Origin: Aeoliella mucimassa
GTDB lineage: Bacteria > Planctomycetota > Planctomycetia > Pirellulales > Lacipirellulaceae
Length of the DNA: 64,000 nt
Assembly (NCBI RefSeq): GCF_007748035.1
Contig: NZ_CP036278.1
Coordinates: forward strand, 1,860,001 to 1,924,000
Direction: 5' to 3'
The number at the start of each line of letters is the position of its first letter. The stretch's first letter is position 1. The notes beneath the pieces are model-generated. The model saw nothing but the letters and a program-made list of their open reading frames with translations, did no database searches and had not been told where the DNA came from. A program made the translations under genes and the position numbers. This document shows, in pieces, positions 8,745 to 18,020 of this stretch.

Positions 8745-9461
8745 ATGTCCGGACGAAGTACGACGATCGACATCGACCCCGCTGAAGTGGAACGCCAGCT
8801 ACAAGCGAACGCGGAAATGCTGCGTACCCAGCTCGATGGACTTCGCGAAACCGGCAACATGTTGCACGCTCGGGGGTGGTCGCTCGGTACCAGCAGCAAT
8901 TACAGCGTAGTGCTCGAGCGGGGGCCTCTGGAGCTCCTCCTGACTGCTAGTGGTAAAGATAAAGGACGCCTGGAGCGGACCGATTTTGTGCGGGTGAACG
9001 ACCGCGGGCAGCGGATTGAACGCCCTGGCGACGATTTTCCCGCCGAAAACAAACCCTCGGCCGAAACGCTGCTGCACGTAGTGCTGTCCGAACTCCCCGA
9101 CACCGGCGCGGTGCTGCACACCCACTCGGTGTGGGGCACGCTGCTCTCCGACCGATTTTTCGAGCAAGGGTATGTCGAGATCTCCGGCTTTGAGATGCTC
9201 AAAGGGCTCGAGGGGATCCCCACCCACGAAACTACCAAGCGGGTGACCATTTTCGAAAACACGCAAGACATCGCTAGCCTGGCAGCCGAGGTCCGTGAGC
9301 GTTTGCGTGATGCCGAGAACCCCCTGGAGCATGGTTTCTTGATCCGCAAGCATGGCCTGTACACCTGGGGACGCGACTTGGCAGCCGCACGCCGACACAT
9401 CGAAGTGTTCGAGTTTCTGTTTGAGTGCGTCGGTCGGCTCGAATTCTCAGCGAAATCGTAA
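8745..9461 (+). CDS. mtnB: methylthioribulose-1-phosphate dehydratase
   Basis: A 238-residue class II aldolase-fold enzyme that dehydrates 5-methylthioribulose-1-phosphate in methionine salvage. Zinc ligands are the pair in LHTHSVWGT (His125 and His127) and a later His in RKHGLYTWG; the catalytic acid is in SAETLLHV. The N-terminal NMLHARGWSLGTSSNYSV block is typical of MtnB. The ATG at 8745 is used; the frame begins with a TTG nine codons earlier. It heads an operon with mtnD 23 bases downstream and mtnC overlapping that. Together the three give the dehydratase, enolase-phosphatase and dioxygenase steps. Confidence 0.9.
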   Translation: MSGRSTTIDIDPAEVERQLQANAEMLRTQLDGLRETGNMLHARGWSLGTSSNYSVVLERGPLELLLTASGKDKGRLERTDFVRVNDRGQRIERPGDDFPAENKPSAETLLHVVLSELPDTGAVLHTHSVWGTLLSDRFFEQGYVEISGFEMLKGLEGIPTHETTKRVTIFENTQDIASLAAEVRERLRDAENPLEHGFLIRKHGLYTWGRDLAAARRHIEVFEFLFECVGRLEFSAKS

Positions 9462-9484
9462 ACCCTATCCCAACGGATAAACCT

Positions 9485-10066
9485 ATGGCAACTCTCACGA
9501 TCGCGGACAACGAACGACGAACCAGCGATGTTCAAGAGATTGAACAGTTCCTGTCGCCGTTTGGTATTTGGTACGAACATTGGGCCGTGGAAGGGCGTTT
9601 GACCGAACAGGCAACGGCCGACGATATTCTGCAGGAGTACGCTCCTGAGATCGAACGCCTCAAGACTCAAGGCGGATACGTGACCGCCGACGTGATCAAC
9701 GTTGCGCCCGACACCCCGAACCTGGATGCGATGCTCGCCAAGTTTGATAAAGAGCATACGCACAGCGAGGATGAGGTGCGGTTCACGGTCGAAGGTCGCG
9801 GGGTGTTCTGGGTGAATCCCGAGAATGGACCGGTGTTCTCGATCGAAGTCGAAGCGGGCGACCTGATCAACGTGCCAGCTGGCGTGAAGCACTGGTTCCA
9901 TCTGTGCGACGATCGCCACATACGCTGCATTCGGTTGTTCCAGGATCCCACGGGGTGGACTCCGGAGTATATCGATCAAGGTGTGCACGAGAAGCATCCG
10001 CCTGTCTGTTGGGGAAATAGTTACTTGCCAAGTGAATCGAAGTTTAAACCGCCGGTGGAGCTGTAA
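9485..10066 (+). CDS. mtnD: acireductone dioxygenase
   Basis: A 193-residue cupin that cleaves acireductone with oxygen to the keto acid precursor of methionine (iron form) or to CO and methylthiopropionate (nickel form). All metal ligands are present: His91, His93 and Glu97 in HTHSEDEVRF, and His136 in AGVKHWFH. The length fits bacterial MtnD. The ATG at 9485 starts MATLTIADN. Its stop codon overlaps the mtnC start by one base (TAATG), which indicates translational coupling. Confidence 0.93.
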   Translation: MATLTIADNERRTSDVQEIEQFLSPFGIWYEHWAVEGRLTEQATADDILQEYAPEIERLKTQGGYVTADVINVAPDTPNLDAMLAKFDKEHTHSEDEVRFTVEGRGVFWVNPENGPVFSIEVEAGDLINVPAGVKHWFHLCDDRHIRCIRLFQDPTGWTPEYIDQGVHEKHPPVCWGNSYLPSESKFKPPVEL

Positions 10067-10764
10067 TGAGCGATAAGCCGCGAGGCATTCTGCTGGACGT
10101 CGAGGGAACCACCTCGATGGTTTCGTACGTGTACGACGTGATGTTTCCGTTCGCCCGTCGTGGGCTGGGTGAGTATCTCGATACGAATTGGGACTCCGAT
10201 GCCCTGACTGAGGTGCGACAACAAGTGGCCAGCGATGCCAAAAGCACCGCGCTGGGGTGCGATCGTCAGGCGTTCGAGGCCGAAATCGTGCGGCTGATGG
10301 ATGCCGACATCAAAGCGACCGGACTCAAGCAGCTGCAAGGGCTCGTCTGGCAAGCCGGCTTCGCCAGCGGCGAGTTGGTAGCCCACGTGTTCGACGATGT
10401 GCCGCCGGCGTTCGAGCAGTGGAAGTCGCAAGGAATCGACCTCCGCGTCTACTCGTCGGGCAGTGCCCACGCTCAGCGGTTGTTTTTCGCTCACAGCAAG
10501 GCGGGCAACCTGCTTGGTTACTTCAGCGGTCACTACGACACGACGATCGGACCCAAACGCGAAGCCGAAAGCTACGAGCGGATCGCCAAGGACTGGGAAC
10601 TTGCCCCCGGCGAGATCCTGTTCCTCAGCGACGTCGTCGCCGAACTCGATGCGGCTCGCGAAGCGGGCATGCAAACCGGCCTCTGCCTGCGCCCCGGAAA
10701 TGCCGAGGTCGAACCCGGCCACGGGCATGCAGAGTTGCAAACTTTTGCGGAAGTAGTTGATTAA
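10066..10764 (+). CDS. mtnC: enolase-phosphatase E1 (acireductone synthase)
   Basis: A 232-residue HAD-superfamily enzyme that enolises and dephosphorylates diketomethylthiopentyl-1-phosphate to acireductone, the substrate of the preceding mtnD. HAD motif 1 is ILLDVEGTTS (Asp11 and Glu13, the E1 signature), motif 2 is VYSSGSA, motif 3 the lysine in IGPKREAE, and motif 4 FLSDVVAELDAA. The gene starts in the mtnD stop codon. No mtnA, mtnK or mtnN is next to it, so the upstream steps must be encoded elsewhere. Confidence 0.93.
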   Translation: MSDKPRGILLDVEGTTSMVSYVYDVMFPFARRGLGEYLDTNWDSDALTEVRQQVASDAKSTALGCDRQAFEAEIVRLMDADIKATGLKQLQGLVWQAGFASGELVAHVFDDVPPAFEQWKSQGIDLRVYSSGSAHAQRLFFAHSKAGNLLGYFSGHYDTTIGPKREAESYERIAKDWELAPGEILFLSDVVAELDAAREAGMQTGLCLRPGNAEVEPGHGHAELQTFAEVVD

Positions 10765-10878
10765 CTGAGGTTGGCTTGTACCATTCGAGCGGGCTTCAAG
10801 TCGCTCTCGGTTTGCCTGAGTTCGACAGTGCGAATGAGAGAGTAGCTCCGAACTAGTGTTTTTCGATGGATTACAGCG

Positions 10879-12990
10879 ATGCCCCAATTTCAATTGACTT
10901 CCGAATTCGCGCCTGCCGGCGATCAGCCTGCTGCCATCAAGCAATTGGTCGAGGGCCTGCAGCAAGGGCGTCGCGAGCAATGTTTGATGGGTGTGACCGG
11001 CTCGGGCAAGACGTTCACCATGGCCAACATCATCCAGCAGTTGCAGAAGCCAACGCTGGTGCTCTCGCACAACAAAACGCTGGCCGCCCAGTTGTATGGT
11101 GAGTTCCGAGATTTCTTTCCGAACAACGCGGTAAGTTACTTCGTGAGCTACTACGACTACTACCAGCCGGAAGCGTACATTCCGCAGCGCGATATCTACA
11201 TCGAGAAGGATGCCTCGATCAACGAAGAGATCGATCGTATGCGTTTGGCCACGACTAGCTCGCTGGTCAGTCGCCGCGACGTGATCGTCGTGGCCAGCGT
11301 GAGTTGCATTTACGGTTTGGGCTCGCCGGAAGACTACAAGCAGATGATGATTGGATTGGCGGTCGGCGACGTGGTAGAACGCGACGAGATGCTCGGCAAG
11401 TTGATCGACATTCAATACGAACGCAAGGACTTCGATCCCGAGCGGGGCAAGTTCCGTGTGCGTGGTGACTCGGTCGAGGTCTGGCCGAGCTACGAAGAGT
11501 TTGCTTACCGCATCGAGTTCTGGGGCGACGAAATCGAGGCCTTGTCGATCATCAACCCAACCAGCGGAACGGTCGTCGACAAACTGCAGGAAGTTTACGT
11601 CTACCCTGCGAAGCACTTTGTGCTGCCGGAGGAGCGGATTGAAAACGCGGTGGATCAGATCCGCAAAGAACTGTCGGGCCGGCTGCAACTGTTCAAAGAG
11701 CAAGGCAAGATGCTCGAAGCCCAGCGGCTGAACGCCCGCACTCGGTACGACATTGAGATGATGCTCGAAATGGGCTACTGCCCCGGCATCGAAAACTATA
11801 GCCAGCCATTGAGTGGTCGCCCGCCAGGTTCGCCGCCGAACACGCTGTTCGACTTCTTTCCCGACGACTTCTTGTTGTTCATCGACGAGTCTCATGCGAC
11901 GATCCCCCAGATCGGTGCCATGTACAACGGCGACCGCGCCCGCAAGACCACGCTGGTCGAGCATGGTTTCCGGCTGCCAAGTGCACTCGACAACCGCCCG
12001 CTCAAGTTCGACGAATGGCACGAGCGCGCGAAGCAAGCGGTGTACGTCTCAGCGACGCCCGGCAAGTGGGAACTCGAACAAACCGGCGGCGAAGTCGTCG
12101 AGCAGGTGGTCCGCCCCACGGGGTTGCTCGATCCGGTGATCGAAGTGGTCCCCGCTCGCGGGCAGGTGCCCCACTTGCTGGAAGAGATCCGCGAGCGGGC
12201 CGCCAAGGACGAGCGGGTGCTGGTAACCACGCTTACCAAACGCCTGGCCGAGGATCTGTCGACGTACTTGAACGAGCAAGGGGTGTTGTGCAAATGGTTG
12301 CATAGCGAACTCGATGCGTTCGAGCGGGTAGAGTTGCTCCGCGACTTGCGGCAAGGGCGGTTCGAGGCCCTGATCGGCGTGAACTTGTTGCGGGAAGGTT
12401 TGGACTTGCCCGAAGTGTCGCTCGTCGCGATTCTCGACGCCGACAAGGAGGGCTTCCTCCGCAGCGAAACCTCGCTGATGCAGACCATCGGACGAGCCGC
12501 GCGAAATGTGAACTCGAAGGTCATTCTGTATGCCGACAAGGTGACCGACAGCATGCAACGCTCGATCGACGAAACCGAGCGCCGTCGCAAGTTGCAGCAG
12601 GAGTACAACGAAAAGCATGGCATCACTCCGCAAACGATTAAAAAGGCCATTCGCATGGGCATCGAAGCCGAGCAGGAAGCCCACGCAGCGGCCAACGCCG
12701 CGGTCGGGCGGAGCGACGAAACACAGTACATTACCGAAGAGTACATTGCGGAACTCGAAAAAGAGATGTACGAAGCAGCCGAAGCGATGGAGTTCGAACG
12801 GGCGGCAGCCATTCGTGATCGGATTGGGCAAATGAAGGACAGCATGGGCCAGCCGGTCGATTCGGTGCGCGAGCGGAAAGGCAAAGTGAAACGCGGCCGG
12901 CGTGGCTCGAATCAACGCAACCTGTCCGACGGCGAAGGTGGCACCCGCCGAGCGACAGGTCGCATCCCCAAGCCGAAACGCGGTGTCTAA
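10879..12990 (+). CDS. uvrB: UvrABC system protein B
   Basis: A 703-residue excision-repair helicase that verifies damage passed on by UvrA and loads UvrC. Walker A is GVTGSGKT (residues 38-45); the beta-hairpin that inserts into DNA is the [15 protein letters not shown] stretch; helicase motifs such as [11 protein letters not shown] and the QTIGRAARN motif VI follow. The UVR domain that binds UvrC is near residues 635-670. The last 40 residues form an extra basic tail ([12 protein letters not shown] and more), longer than in E. coli UvrB. ATG at 10879. It lies 114 bases after mtnC, same strand. Confidence 0.97.
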   Translation: MPQFQLTSEFAPAGDQPAAIKQLVEGLQQGRREQCLMGVTGSGKTFTMANIIQQLQKPTLVLSHNKTLAAQLYGEFRDFFPNNAVSYFVSYYDYYQPEAYIPQRDIYIEKDASINEEIDRMRLATTSSLVSRRDVIVVASVSCIYGLGSPEDYKQMMIGLAVGDVVERDEMLGKLIDIQYERKDFDPERGKFRVRGDSVEVWPSYEEFAYRIEFWGDEIEALSIINPTSGTVVDKLQEVYVYPAKHFVLPEERIENAVDQIRKELSGRLQLFKEQGKMLEAQRLNARTRYDIEMMLEMGYCPGIENYSQPLSGRPPGSPPNTLFDFFPDDFLLFIDESHATIPQIGAMYNGDRARKTTLVEHGFRLPSALDNRPLKFDEWHERAKQAVYVSATPGKWELEQTGGEVVEQVVRPTGLLDPVIEVVPARGQVPHLLEEIRERAAKDERVLVTTLTKRLAEDLSTYLNEQGVLCKWLHSELDAFERVELLRDLRQGRFEALIGVNLLREGLDLPEVSLVAILDADKEGFLRSETSLMQTIGRAARNVNSKVILYADKVTDSMQRSIDETERRRKLQQEYNEKHGITPQTIKKAIRMGIEAEQEAHAAANAAVGRSDETQYITEEYIAELEKEMYEAAEAMEFERAAAIRDRIGQMKDSMGQPVDSVRERKGKVKRGRRGSNQRNLSDGEGGTRRATGRIPKPKRGV

Positions 12991-13003
12991 GCTGTTTGGT
13001 TGA

Positions 13004-13028
13004 CGCACCAGTATGCAGTGCTGGTGCG
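13004..13028. terminator. hairpin after uvrB, terminator-like but without T-tract
   Basis: An 8-bp perfect inverted repeat CGCACCAG/CTGGTGCG with a 9-nt loop sits 14 bases after the uvrB stop. There is no U-rich tail, so it may stabilise the 3' end rather than terminate. Confidence 0.35.
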
Positions 13029-13143
13029 ATGCTTCTCAGGGGAAAGTTCTACTGGTCCTCCACTGGTGGGTGCGGTAAACTGGCGTTTTCGGCATATTGC
13101 TCGTCGATTCATTCCTGCGATCGCAGGTGGGGAGGTACTCTGT

Positions 13144-14412
13144 ATGTTGCGTACATGGTCTTTGGCGATTCTCTGTAGTTTCTCGATGTTGGCCGTCCTC
13201 GGTTGCGGAGGAGATCCCGCCCTCGAGTCGGACGGGAATGCCAGCGCCGACGAGTCGGCTGTCGAGACGAACTCGGCTGCTGCACCGCGAGAGCGCGAGG
13301 TGCGCCCGGTCGCCGCACGGATGGTAACGACCGAAGAAGCCCAGCAATTCGCCGACAAAATGAAGCAAGCGTACGACGACAACGACACGCGCACGTTCGA
13401 CGGCATGATCGACTGGGACACCATGGCGATGCGAGCGACAGCGGGGCTGGATCTTAGTGAATCGGATCGCACGGAGGTCATGAATGGATTGCAGGTTGGC
13501 ATGCGTTCGGTCGGTTCGTTCGTCACGCAGATTCGCCGAGGGGGTGGGAACACTGCGGACTACCAGTTGGTCAACATCCTGGAGAAGGATGGCAACCGGG
13601 TCGTCATCTTTCGTGCCTCCGGCGATAATGGGGTGAACTACCATCAATACACCTTGCAACGCGTCGATGGGCAACTCAAGGCGGTCGATCTGTACGTGTT
13701 CCTCACCGGCGAGACCATTACCGAAACCTGGCGACGTGGACTGCTGCCGCATGTTGCCGAGATGAATAAAAACTGGCTCCAACGAGCCACGTCGAAGGAG
13801 TCGGCCTACGTGCAGAGTATTGATAAGGTGAGTCAATTTCAAAACCTTGTCTTAAGTGGCCAGAGCGATGCTCAAGCGTGGAACCTGTTTTATTCGCTAC
13901 CGGAGGAAGTCCGTTTTTCAAAGGGGATGTTGATCCAAGCCTACGCGCTTTCGAACCGGACCGGCGAAGACAAAATCATGGAGATCTCGAACGCGATTCG
14001 TACGCACCATTCCGATGCAACAGGGCTGGAGTTAATGTTGATTGATTCGCTACTCATTGCTGAAAAATACGACGAAGCCTTGCAGGCGTTGGATGCGGTC
14101 GACCAGGCCGTTGGTGGCGATCCTTATGTCGACGCACTCCGCGGCAATACCTACCTGTTGCAAGAGAATTATCCCAAGGCGATGGAGTACTTCGATAAGG
14201 TCATGGAAACGGGCCTCGATATGGATACCGCGTTCTACGGAACCGTTGCTGCTGGTTTGCCACTGAAGGAGTTCACCAAGGTGGCCGCAGCCATGGAAAC
14301 CTTGGAAGAACGCTACGGAGTGGTCTGGGGCGATTTGCGATCGCTTGCAGAGTACCGGGAGTTTCTCGAGTCGCCTGAGGGGCAGTACTGGATGGAAACC
14401 CACAACTATTGA
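13144..14412 (+). CDS. TPR-containing lipoprotein
   Basis: A 422-residue predicted lipoprotein with a signal peptide ending in the lipobox LAVLGC (Cys21). A low-complexity acidic/Ala stretch follows, then a middle domain of unknown family, and at about residues 290-370 TPR-like repeats (IAEKYDEALQALDAVDQ; LLQENYPKAMEYFDKVME). The ATG at 13144 is chosen because it gives the lipoprotein signal and has GGGGAGG upstream; an open frame reaches back to 13000. It probably scaffolds proteins at the cell envelope. Its stop directly abuts the stop of the convergent folA. Confidence 0.72.
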   Translation: MLRTWSLAILCSFSMLAVLGCGGDPALESDGNASADESAVETNSAAAPREREVRPVAARMVTTEEAQQFADKMKQAYDDNDTRTFDGMIDWDTMAMRATAGLDLSESDRTEVMNGLQVGMRSVGSFVTQIRRGGGNTADYQLVNILEKDGNRVVIFRASGDNGVNYHQYTLQRVDGQLKAVDLYVFLTGETITETWRRGLLPHVAEMNKNWLQRATSKESAYVQSIDKVSQFQNLVLSGQSDAQAWNLFYSLPEEVRFSKGMLIQAYALSNRTGEDKIMEISNAIRTHHSDATGLELMLIDSLLIAEKYDEALQALDAVDQAVGGDPYVDALRGNTYLLQENYPKAMEYFDKVMETGLDMDTAFYGTVAAGLPLKEFTKVAAAMETLEERYGVVWGDLRSLAEYREFLESPEGQYWMETHNY

Positions 14413-14889
14413 TCATGTGTTCCTCGCTTGGTTGCGGCGCACCCATCGTCGGAACAAGTAGTGCTCTTCATCTCGCTCTTCGGCAACTTGCCATTCGAAC
14501 GCGTTGAACTCGGGGAAGTACGTATCGCCGGGGTGCTCTCCTTTGATGGTCGACAGCAGCATCTCGCTGGCGAGCGGAATGGTCTGTGCGTAGATCGATG
14601 CTCCCCCGCAACTGAAGATGGGTTTGCCGTACGCGGCGGCGGTGCTCAGTGCTTGCTGCAAATTCGTGCAGACCGCCCCGCCGGCTACCGGGCGGGGAGT
14701 ATGGCTGAGCACCACGATGTGGTCGGCCGTGGTGTCGGCACCGAAAATCTCGAACGTCCGGCGGCCCATTAGCACGGTCGTGCCACGCACGAATTCCAGG
14801 TACTGCTGGTACTCGTCCGGCACATCCCACGGCATTCCGTCGCCCTGGCCGATCACTCGGTTTTCGCTCATCGCAGCAATGATTTTCAT
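14413..14889 (-). CDS. folA: dihydrofolate reductase
   Basis: A 158-residue enzyme reducing dihydrofolate to tetrahydrofolate with NADPH. Landmarks are the MSENRVIGQGDGMPW loop (Met20 loop), the acid for protonation at the position after the PWDVP turn (Glu instead of E. coli Asp27), the VLMGRRTFEI nucleotide-binding helix, and FSCGGASIY of the cofactor site. The length is normal. No thymidylate synthase gene is adjacent. Its stop codon directly follows that of the TPR lipoprotein on the other strand, with no base between. Confidence 0.93.
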   Translation of the reverse strand: MKIIAAMSENRVIGQGDGMPWDVPDEYQQYLEFVRGTTVLMGRRTFEIFGADTTADHIVVLSHTPRPVAGGAVCTNLQQALSTAAAYGKPIFSCGGASIYAQTIPLASEMLLSTIKGEHPGDTYFPEFNAFEWQVAEERDEEHYLFRRWVRRNQARNT

Positions 14890-15013
14890 GGGCTCCTCAC
14901 GTAACAGGGCGTTGGTAGATACAATGGAAGGTTTGGGCCACCAGCGGGGCGGCTGCCGAGCATGCAGCCGACCGTGGATCTTCCCACCGTACGACGATCA
15001 TGCAACTGCCATC

Positions 15014-16285
15014 ATGAAACTGCAATTCTCTCAAATCGGCGAGCGTCTTTCTGGTCAGTCTGGCATTGTGGAGTTGATGGACGATCTCGGCGCGGCCATG
15101 GCAGGCGGCGGCGACATGCGGATGCTCGGCGGCGGAAACCCGGCTCACATTCCCGAGTTGCAGCAGCTCTGGCGCGAGCGGCTTTCGGAAATCGTGGCCG
15201 ACACCACGTATTGCGATCGCATGCTGGCCAACTACGATGGCCCGGCCGGCAGTCCCAAGTTTCGCGAAGCGTTTGCGACATCGCTCCGTGAACTTTACGG
15301 CTGGGATGTTGGTCCCGAGAACATTGCGGTGACCAACGGGGGGCAAACCGCGTTCTTCTTCCTGTTCACGCTGCTGGCAGGCGAGATGCCCAACGGCGGT
15401 TTTCGGCACGTGATGTTTCCGATCGTTCCGGAGTACATTGGTTACGCCGATCAGAAGCTCGACCCGCGGACGTTCCGCAGCTACCGCCCGCGCATCGAGA
15501 TACTCGAGAATCATTCGTTCAAGTACCGCATCGATTTCGACGCGATCGAAGTCACCGACGAGACCGCCGCGATTTGCGTCAGCCGCCCGACCAACCCCAC
15601 GGGCAACGTGCTGACCGACGACGAAGTGTCGCGTCTGGCCGGCATGGCGGCCAGCCATGATATTCCGCTGATCATCGACAACGCGTATGGCGAACCGTAC
15701 CCCGGTGCGGTGTTCGAGCCGATTGCTCCGGTGTGGGATCGCAATCGAGTGATGACGTTCAGCCTTTCGAAGCTTGGTTTGCCTGGCACTCGCACCGGCA
15801 TCGTGTTGGCCGACGAGCAAATCGCCTCGCGAATTCGTGCGATGACCGGCGTCGTTGGACTGGCCAATAACAACATTGGGCAAGCGTTGGTCGAACCGCT
15901 GCTGGCGAATGGCAAACTGCGGGCGATCTCGCAGGAAGTGATTTTGCCGTTCTACCAAGCCAAGTCGACGGCCGCGCGTCAGTGGATCGATCAGTACTTT
16001 GCCGACGAGTTTCCGTACCAGGTGCATCGCAGCGAAGGGGCGTTCTTCCTGTGGCTGTGGTTCCCGGAGCTGCCGGTCTCGACGCAGGAGCTGTACGCCC
16101 GACTCAAGCAGCGGGGCGTGCTGATCGTGCCAGGCGAGTACTTCTTCTTTGGGCTCAACGACCAGGAGGATGCCGACTGGCCGCACCGCCGGCAGTGCAT
16201 TCGGCTTACTTTTTCGCAATCGGAAGAAGTGGTCGAAAGCGGCATTCGCATCCTGGCCGACGAGCTGCGTCGGCTGCACGGCTGA
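15014..16285 (+). CDS. avtA: valine-pyruvate aminotransferase-like PLP enzyme
   Basis: A 423-residue fold-type I aminotransferase resembling AvtA, which makes alanine and 2-ketoisovalerate from valine and pyruvate. The PLP lysine is in FSLSKLGLPGTRTG; other landmarks are TNGGQTAFFF (phosphate-binding turn), SRPTNPTGN and IIDNAYGEP. The Met at 15014 (MKLQFSQIGERLSG) is the AvtA-like N-terminus; an open frame reaches further upstream but lacks similarity to the family. It is divergent from folA. The exact amino donor is inferred from overall resemblance. Confidence 0.83.
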   Translation: MKLQFSQIGERLSGQSGIVELMDDLGAAMAGGGDMRMLGGGNPAHIPELQQLWRERLSEIVADTTYCDRMLANYDGPAGSPKFREAFATSLRELYGWDVGPENIAVTNGGQTAFFFLFTLLAGEMPNGGFRHVMFPIVPEYIGYADQKLDPRTFRSYRPRIEILENHSFKYRIDFDAIEVTDETAAICVSRPTNPTGNVLTDDEVSRLAGMAASHDIPLIIDNAYGEPYPGAVFEPIAPVWDRNRVMTFSLSKLGLPGTRTGIVLADEQIASRIRAMTGVVGLANNNIGQALVEPLLANGKLRAISQEVILPFYQAKSTAARQWIDQYFADEFPYQVHRSEGAFFLWLWFPELPVSTQELYARLKQRGVLIVPGEYFFFGLNDQEDADWPHRRQCIRLTFSQSEEVVESGIRILADELRRLHG

Positions 16286-16708
16286 CCCCTGCTGGCGAAT
16301 TGCCCCCAAAGTACGGAAATCGATTCGTGGGGGCAAAATCGAGTGTTGAGAAGGGGCCGCAGAGTTTGAAAAATCGCTTGATTTATAGCGTTTGTCAGCC
16401 ATTCGCGGATGCGGTCTAAGTTTCGTTTCGCCCCACCCCACTTCGAGTGGGGGCAAAAAGGTCGACTGGGGGCACTTGCCATGCGTGCGACACCGGCGGT
16501 CCCACTCACGCGGGACAACCAACGAGCGCGCAGCACTCACCATCAGTCGCTTGGCTCGTCGACGCTGCCAATCTCCGAGATCAGCAACCTCGATAGGCCC
16601 AGCGGGCAGCCTGAACGTAGTTTCAGGTTGTTATTCATTGGACCATACCAGGTGGCCAATTTCTACAACAAACTGCCATGTTTACGGATGTTGACGCGGG
16701 ACAATTGG
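16286..16708. other. intergenic region with inverted repeats, no gene
   Basis: Both flanking genes point into this stretch. It carries one copy of the GCCCCC/GGGGGC repeat (16300-16336), a second hairpin CCCCAC/GTGGGG at 16436-16452, and CCTGAA/TTCAGG near 16610-16630. No coding frame is convincing. Confidence 0.5.
16300..16336. repeat. dispersed palindromic repeat, copy 1
   Basis: TTGCCCCC and GGGGGCAA form an 8-bp perfect stem around a core with GGAAATCGATTCGT. A closely related copy with the same core lies at 45781-45815. Both are just beyond the ends of genes, so they may act as 3'-end structures or be REP-like elements. Confidence 0.55.
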
Positions 16709-17998
16709 CTACCGTCGCCACTGCTTCGAAGCGAGGATGTTGGCCCCAATCAGAATGCCAAGAATCGAGAATCGGACCAGCAGCAGGCAGAGTCGCGTGA
16801 CCGCTTGATACAGGGCAGGGGGCAGCAGGAGTTCCCCTGCCGACCATTGGATTTCCGCCACTAAATACAAGCTAATGCAAGCCAGCACCGCTGCCGTTGC
16901 TTGCAGGATGCGGCGTGGTTGAAGGGGATCGAACTTAAAGCTCATGGCTACCGCCAGGGCGGGGGAACCAATCAAGACAGCATAAGTAAGATAGATTCCC
17001 TCGTTCGTGAGCAGGCCAGCGGTCACGAATCCAACGACCACCAGCACCAACAGTGTGACGATCGATCCTTCGCGCTTTTCTTGCCCGGTGAGTGCCATGC
17101 GACCGAAGGGATGCAACAATAGCGCGGTATCGGCCAGCGGCTTGGCAAACCAGGTAGCCAGGGCAAACAGTACGTACAAAATAAGTAGCGGGGCCAGAAA
17201 CGGCGCCAGTTGCGGATTGTTTGCCGCGACGCCTCCCAAGATGCGATAGGCAATGAACAACCCAATGACGATCGCCCACTGCGCGCCGGCCGCTTTGGTT
17301 TGCATCCACAAAAAGTAATTGAGGATCCACCGATAGAAGGGAACCTTCGCTTTCAACGTTTCAAGCACTCCGACGCGGGCGACCTCAAGTTCTGGGTCGA
17401 GCCGCAACGCTTCGCGAAAATGCTCCTCGGCCTTGGCTAGCTCGCCTCGTTGCAGGTGGGTCCAGCCGAGATTGGCATGCGAGTAGGCGTCGTCGGGATC
17501 GACCTGCAAGGCTGCGCGCAATTCGCGGGTAGCAGCTTCGGTGTCGCCTGTTGCACGACGGGCGTGCGAGCGGACGTTGATCGCCTCGACGTTCTCGGGA
17601 TCCAATTCGAGCGCGGCCTCGCAGTCGGCCAGCGATTCTTTCCACTTCTTGCGACGGGCGTGAATCAATGCTCGCGCCGAGTAGTACTCCGGCGTATGAG
17701 GCTCGAAGGCAATCGCCTCGTTGATGGTTTGCAGTGCGGCCGGCAGGTCGTTGCGAGCCATTTGAATGCGGGCGACCAGGTAACGGATTTCGGCCGAGTC
17801 GGGTGCTAACGCCAGGGCTTGCTGACCAAGCTCTTCGGCCTTGGAAAAATCGTCTTGCGCGGCCCGGCAAGCTCCCAATAGCGCGTAGGCCCAGGCTTCG
17901 TGCGGATCGAGTTGCAAGGCCATGCCAAGTTCCCGCTCCGCATCGGCATAGCGAGAACGATTGTAAAGCATCTGGGCGCGTTGGATATGTGGGTTCAT
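16709..17998 (-). CDS. TPR membrane protein (third gene of AAA/TPR operon)
   Basis: A 429-residue protein. About six TPR units fill residues 1-215 (for example LYNRSRYADAERELGMALQL and LQRGELAKAEEHFREALRL). From about 220 on there are six to seven hydrophobic segments. The Met at 17998 begins the first TPR. It is paralogous to the gene just upstream: both have TPRs followed by a Trp-rich entry to the membrane (FYRWILNYFLWM here) and a similar segment pattern. The gap to that gene is 22 bases, so they are cotranscribed with the AAA ATPase. No function is known; TPRs point to protein binding on the cytoplasmic side. Confidence 0.75.
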   Translation of the reverse strand: MNPHIQRAQMLYNRSRYADAERELGMALQLDPHEAWAYALLGACRAAQDDFSKAEELGQQALALAPDSAEIRYLVARIQMARNDLPAALQTINEAIAFEPHTPEYYSARALIHARRKKWKESLADCEAALELDPENVEAINVRSHARRATGDTEAATRELRAALQVDPDDAYSHANLGWTHLQRGELAKAEEHFREALRLDPELEVARVGVLETLKAKVPFYRWILNYFLWMQTKAAGAQWAIVIGLFIAYRILGGVAANNPQLAPFLAPLLILYVLFALATWFAKPLADTALLLHPFGRMALTGQEKREGSIVTLLVLVVVGFVTAGLLTNEGIYLTYAVLIGSPALAVAMSFKFDPLQPRRILQATAAVLACISLYLVAEIQWSAGELLLPPALYQAVTRLCLLLVRFSILGILIGANILASKQWRR

Positions 17999-18020
17999 GA
18001 TGGCTTGTGGTCGAATGGTT

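Noticed and set aside
14897-16543. 548-codon minus-strand frame
   Set aside because: It is antisense to the aminotransferase gene, which has all its motifs.
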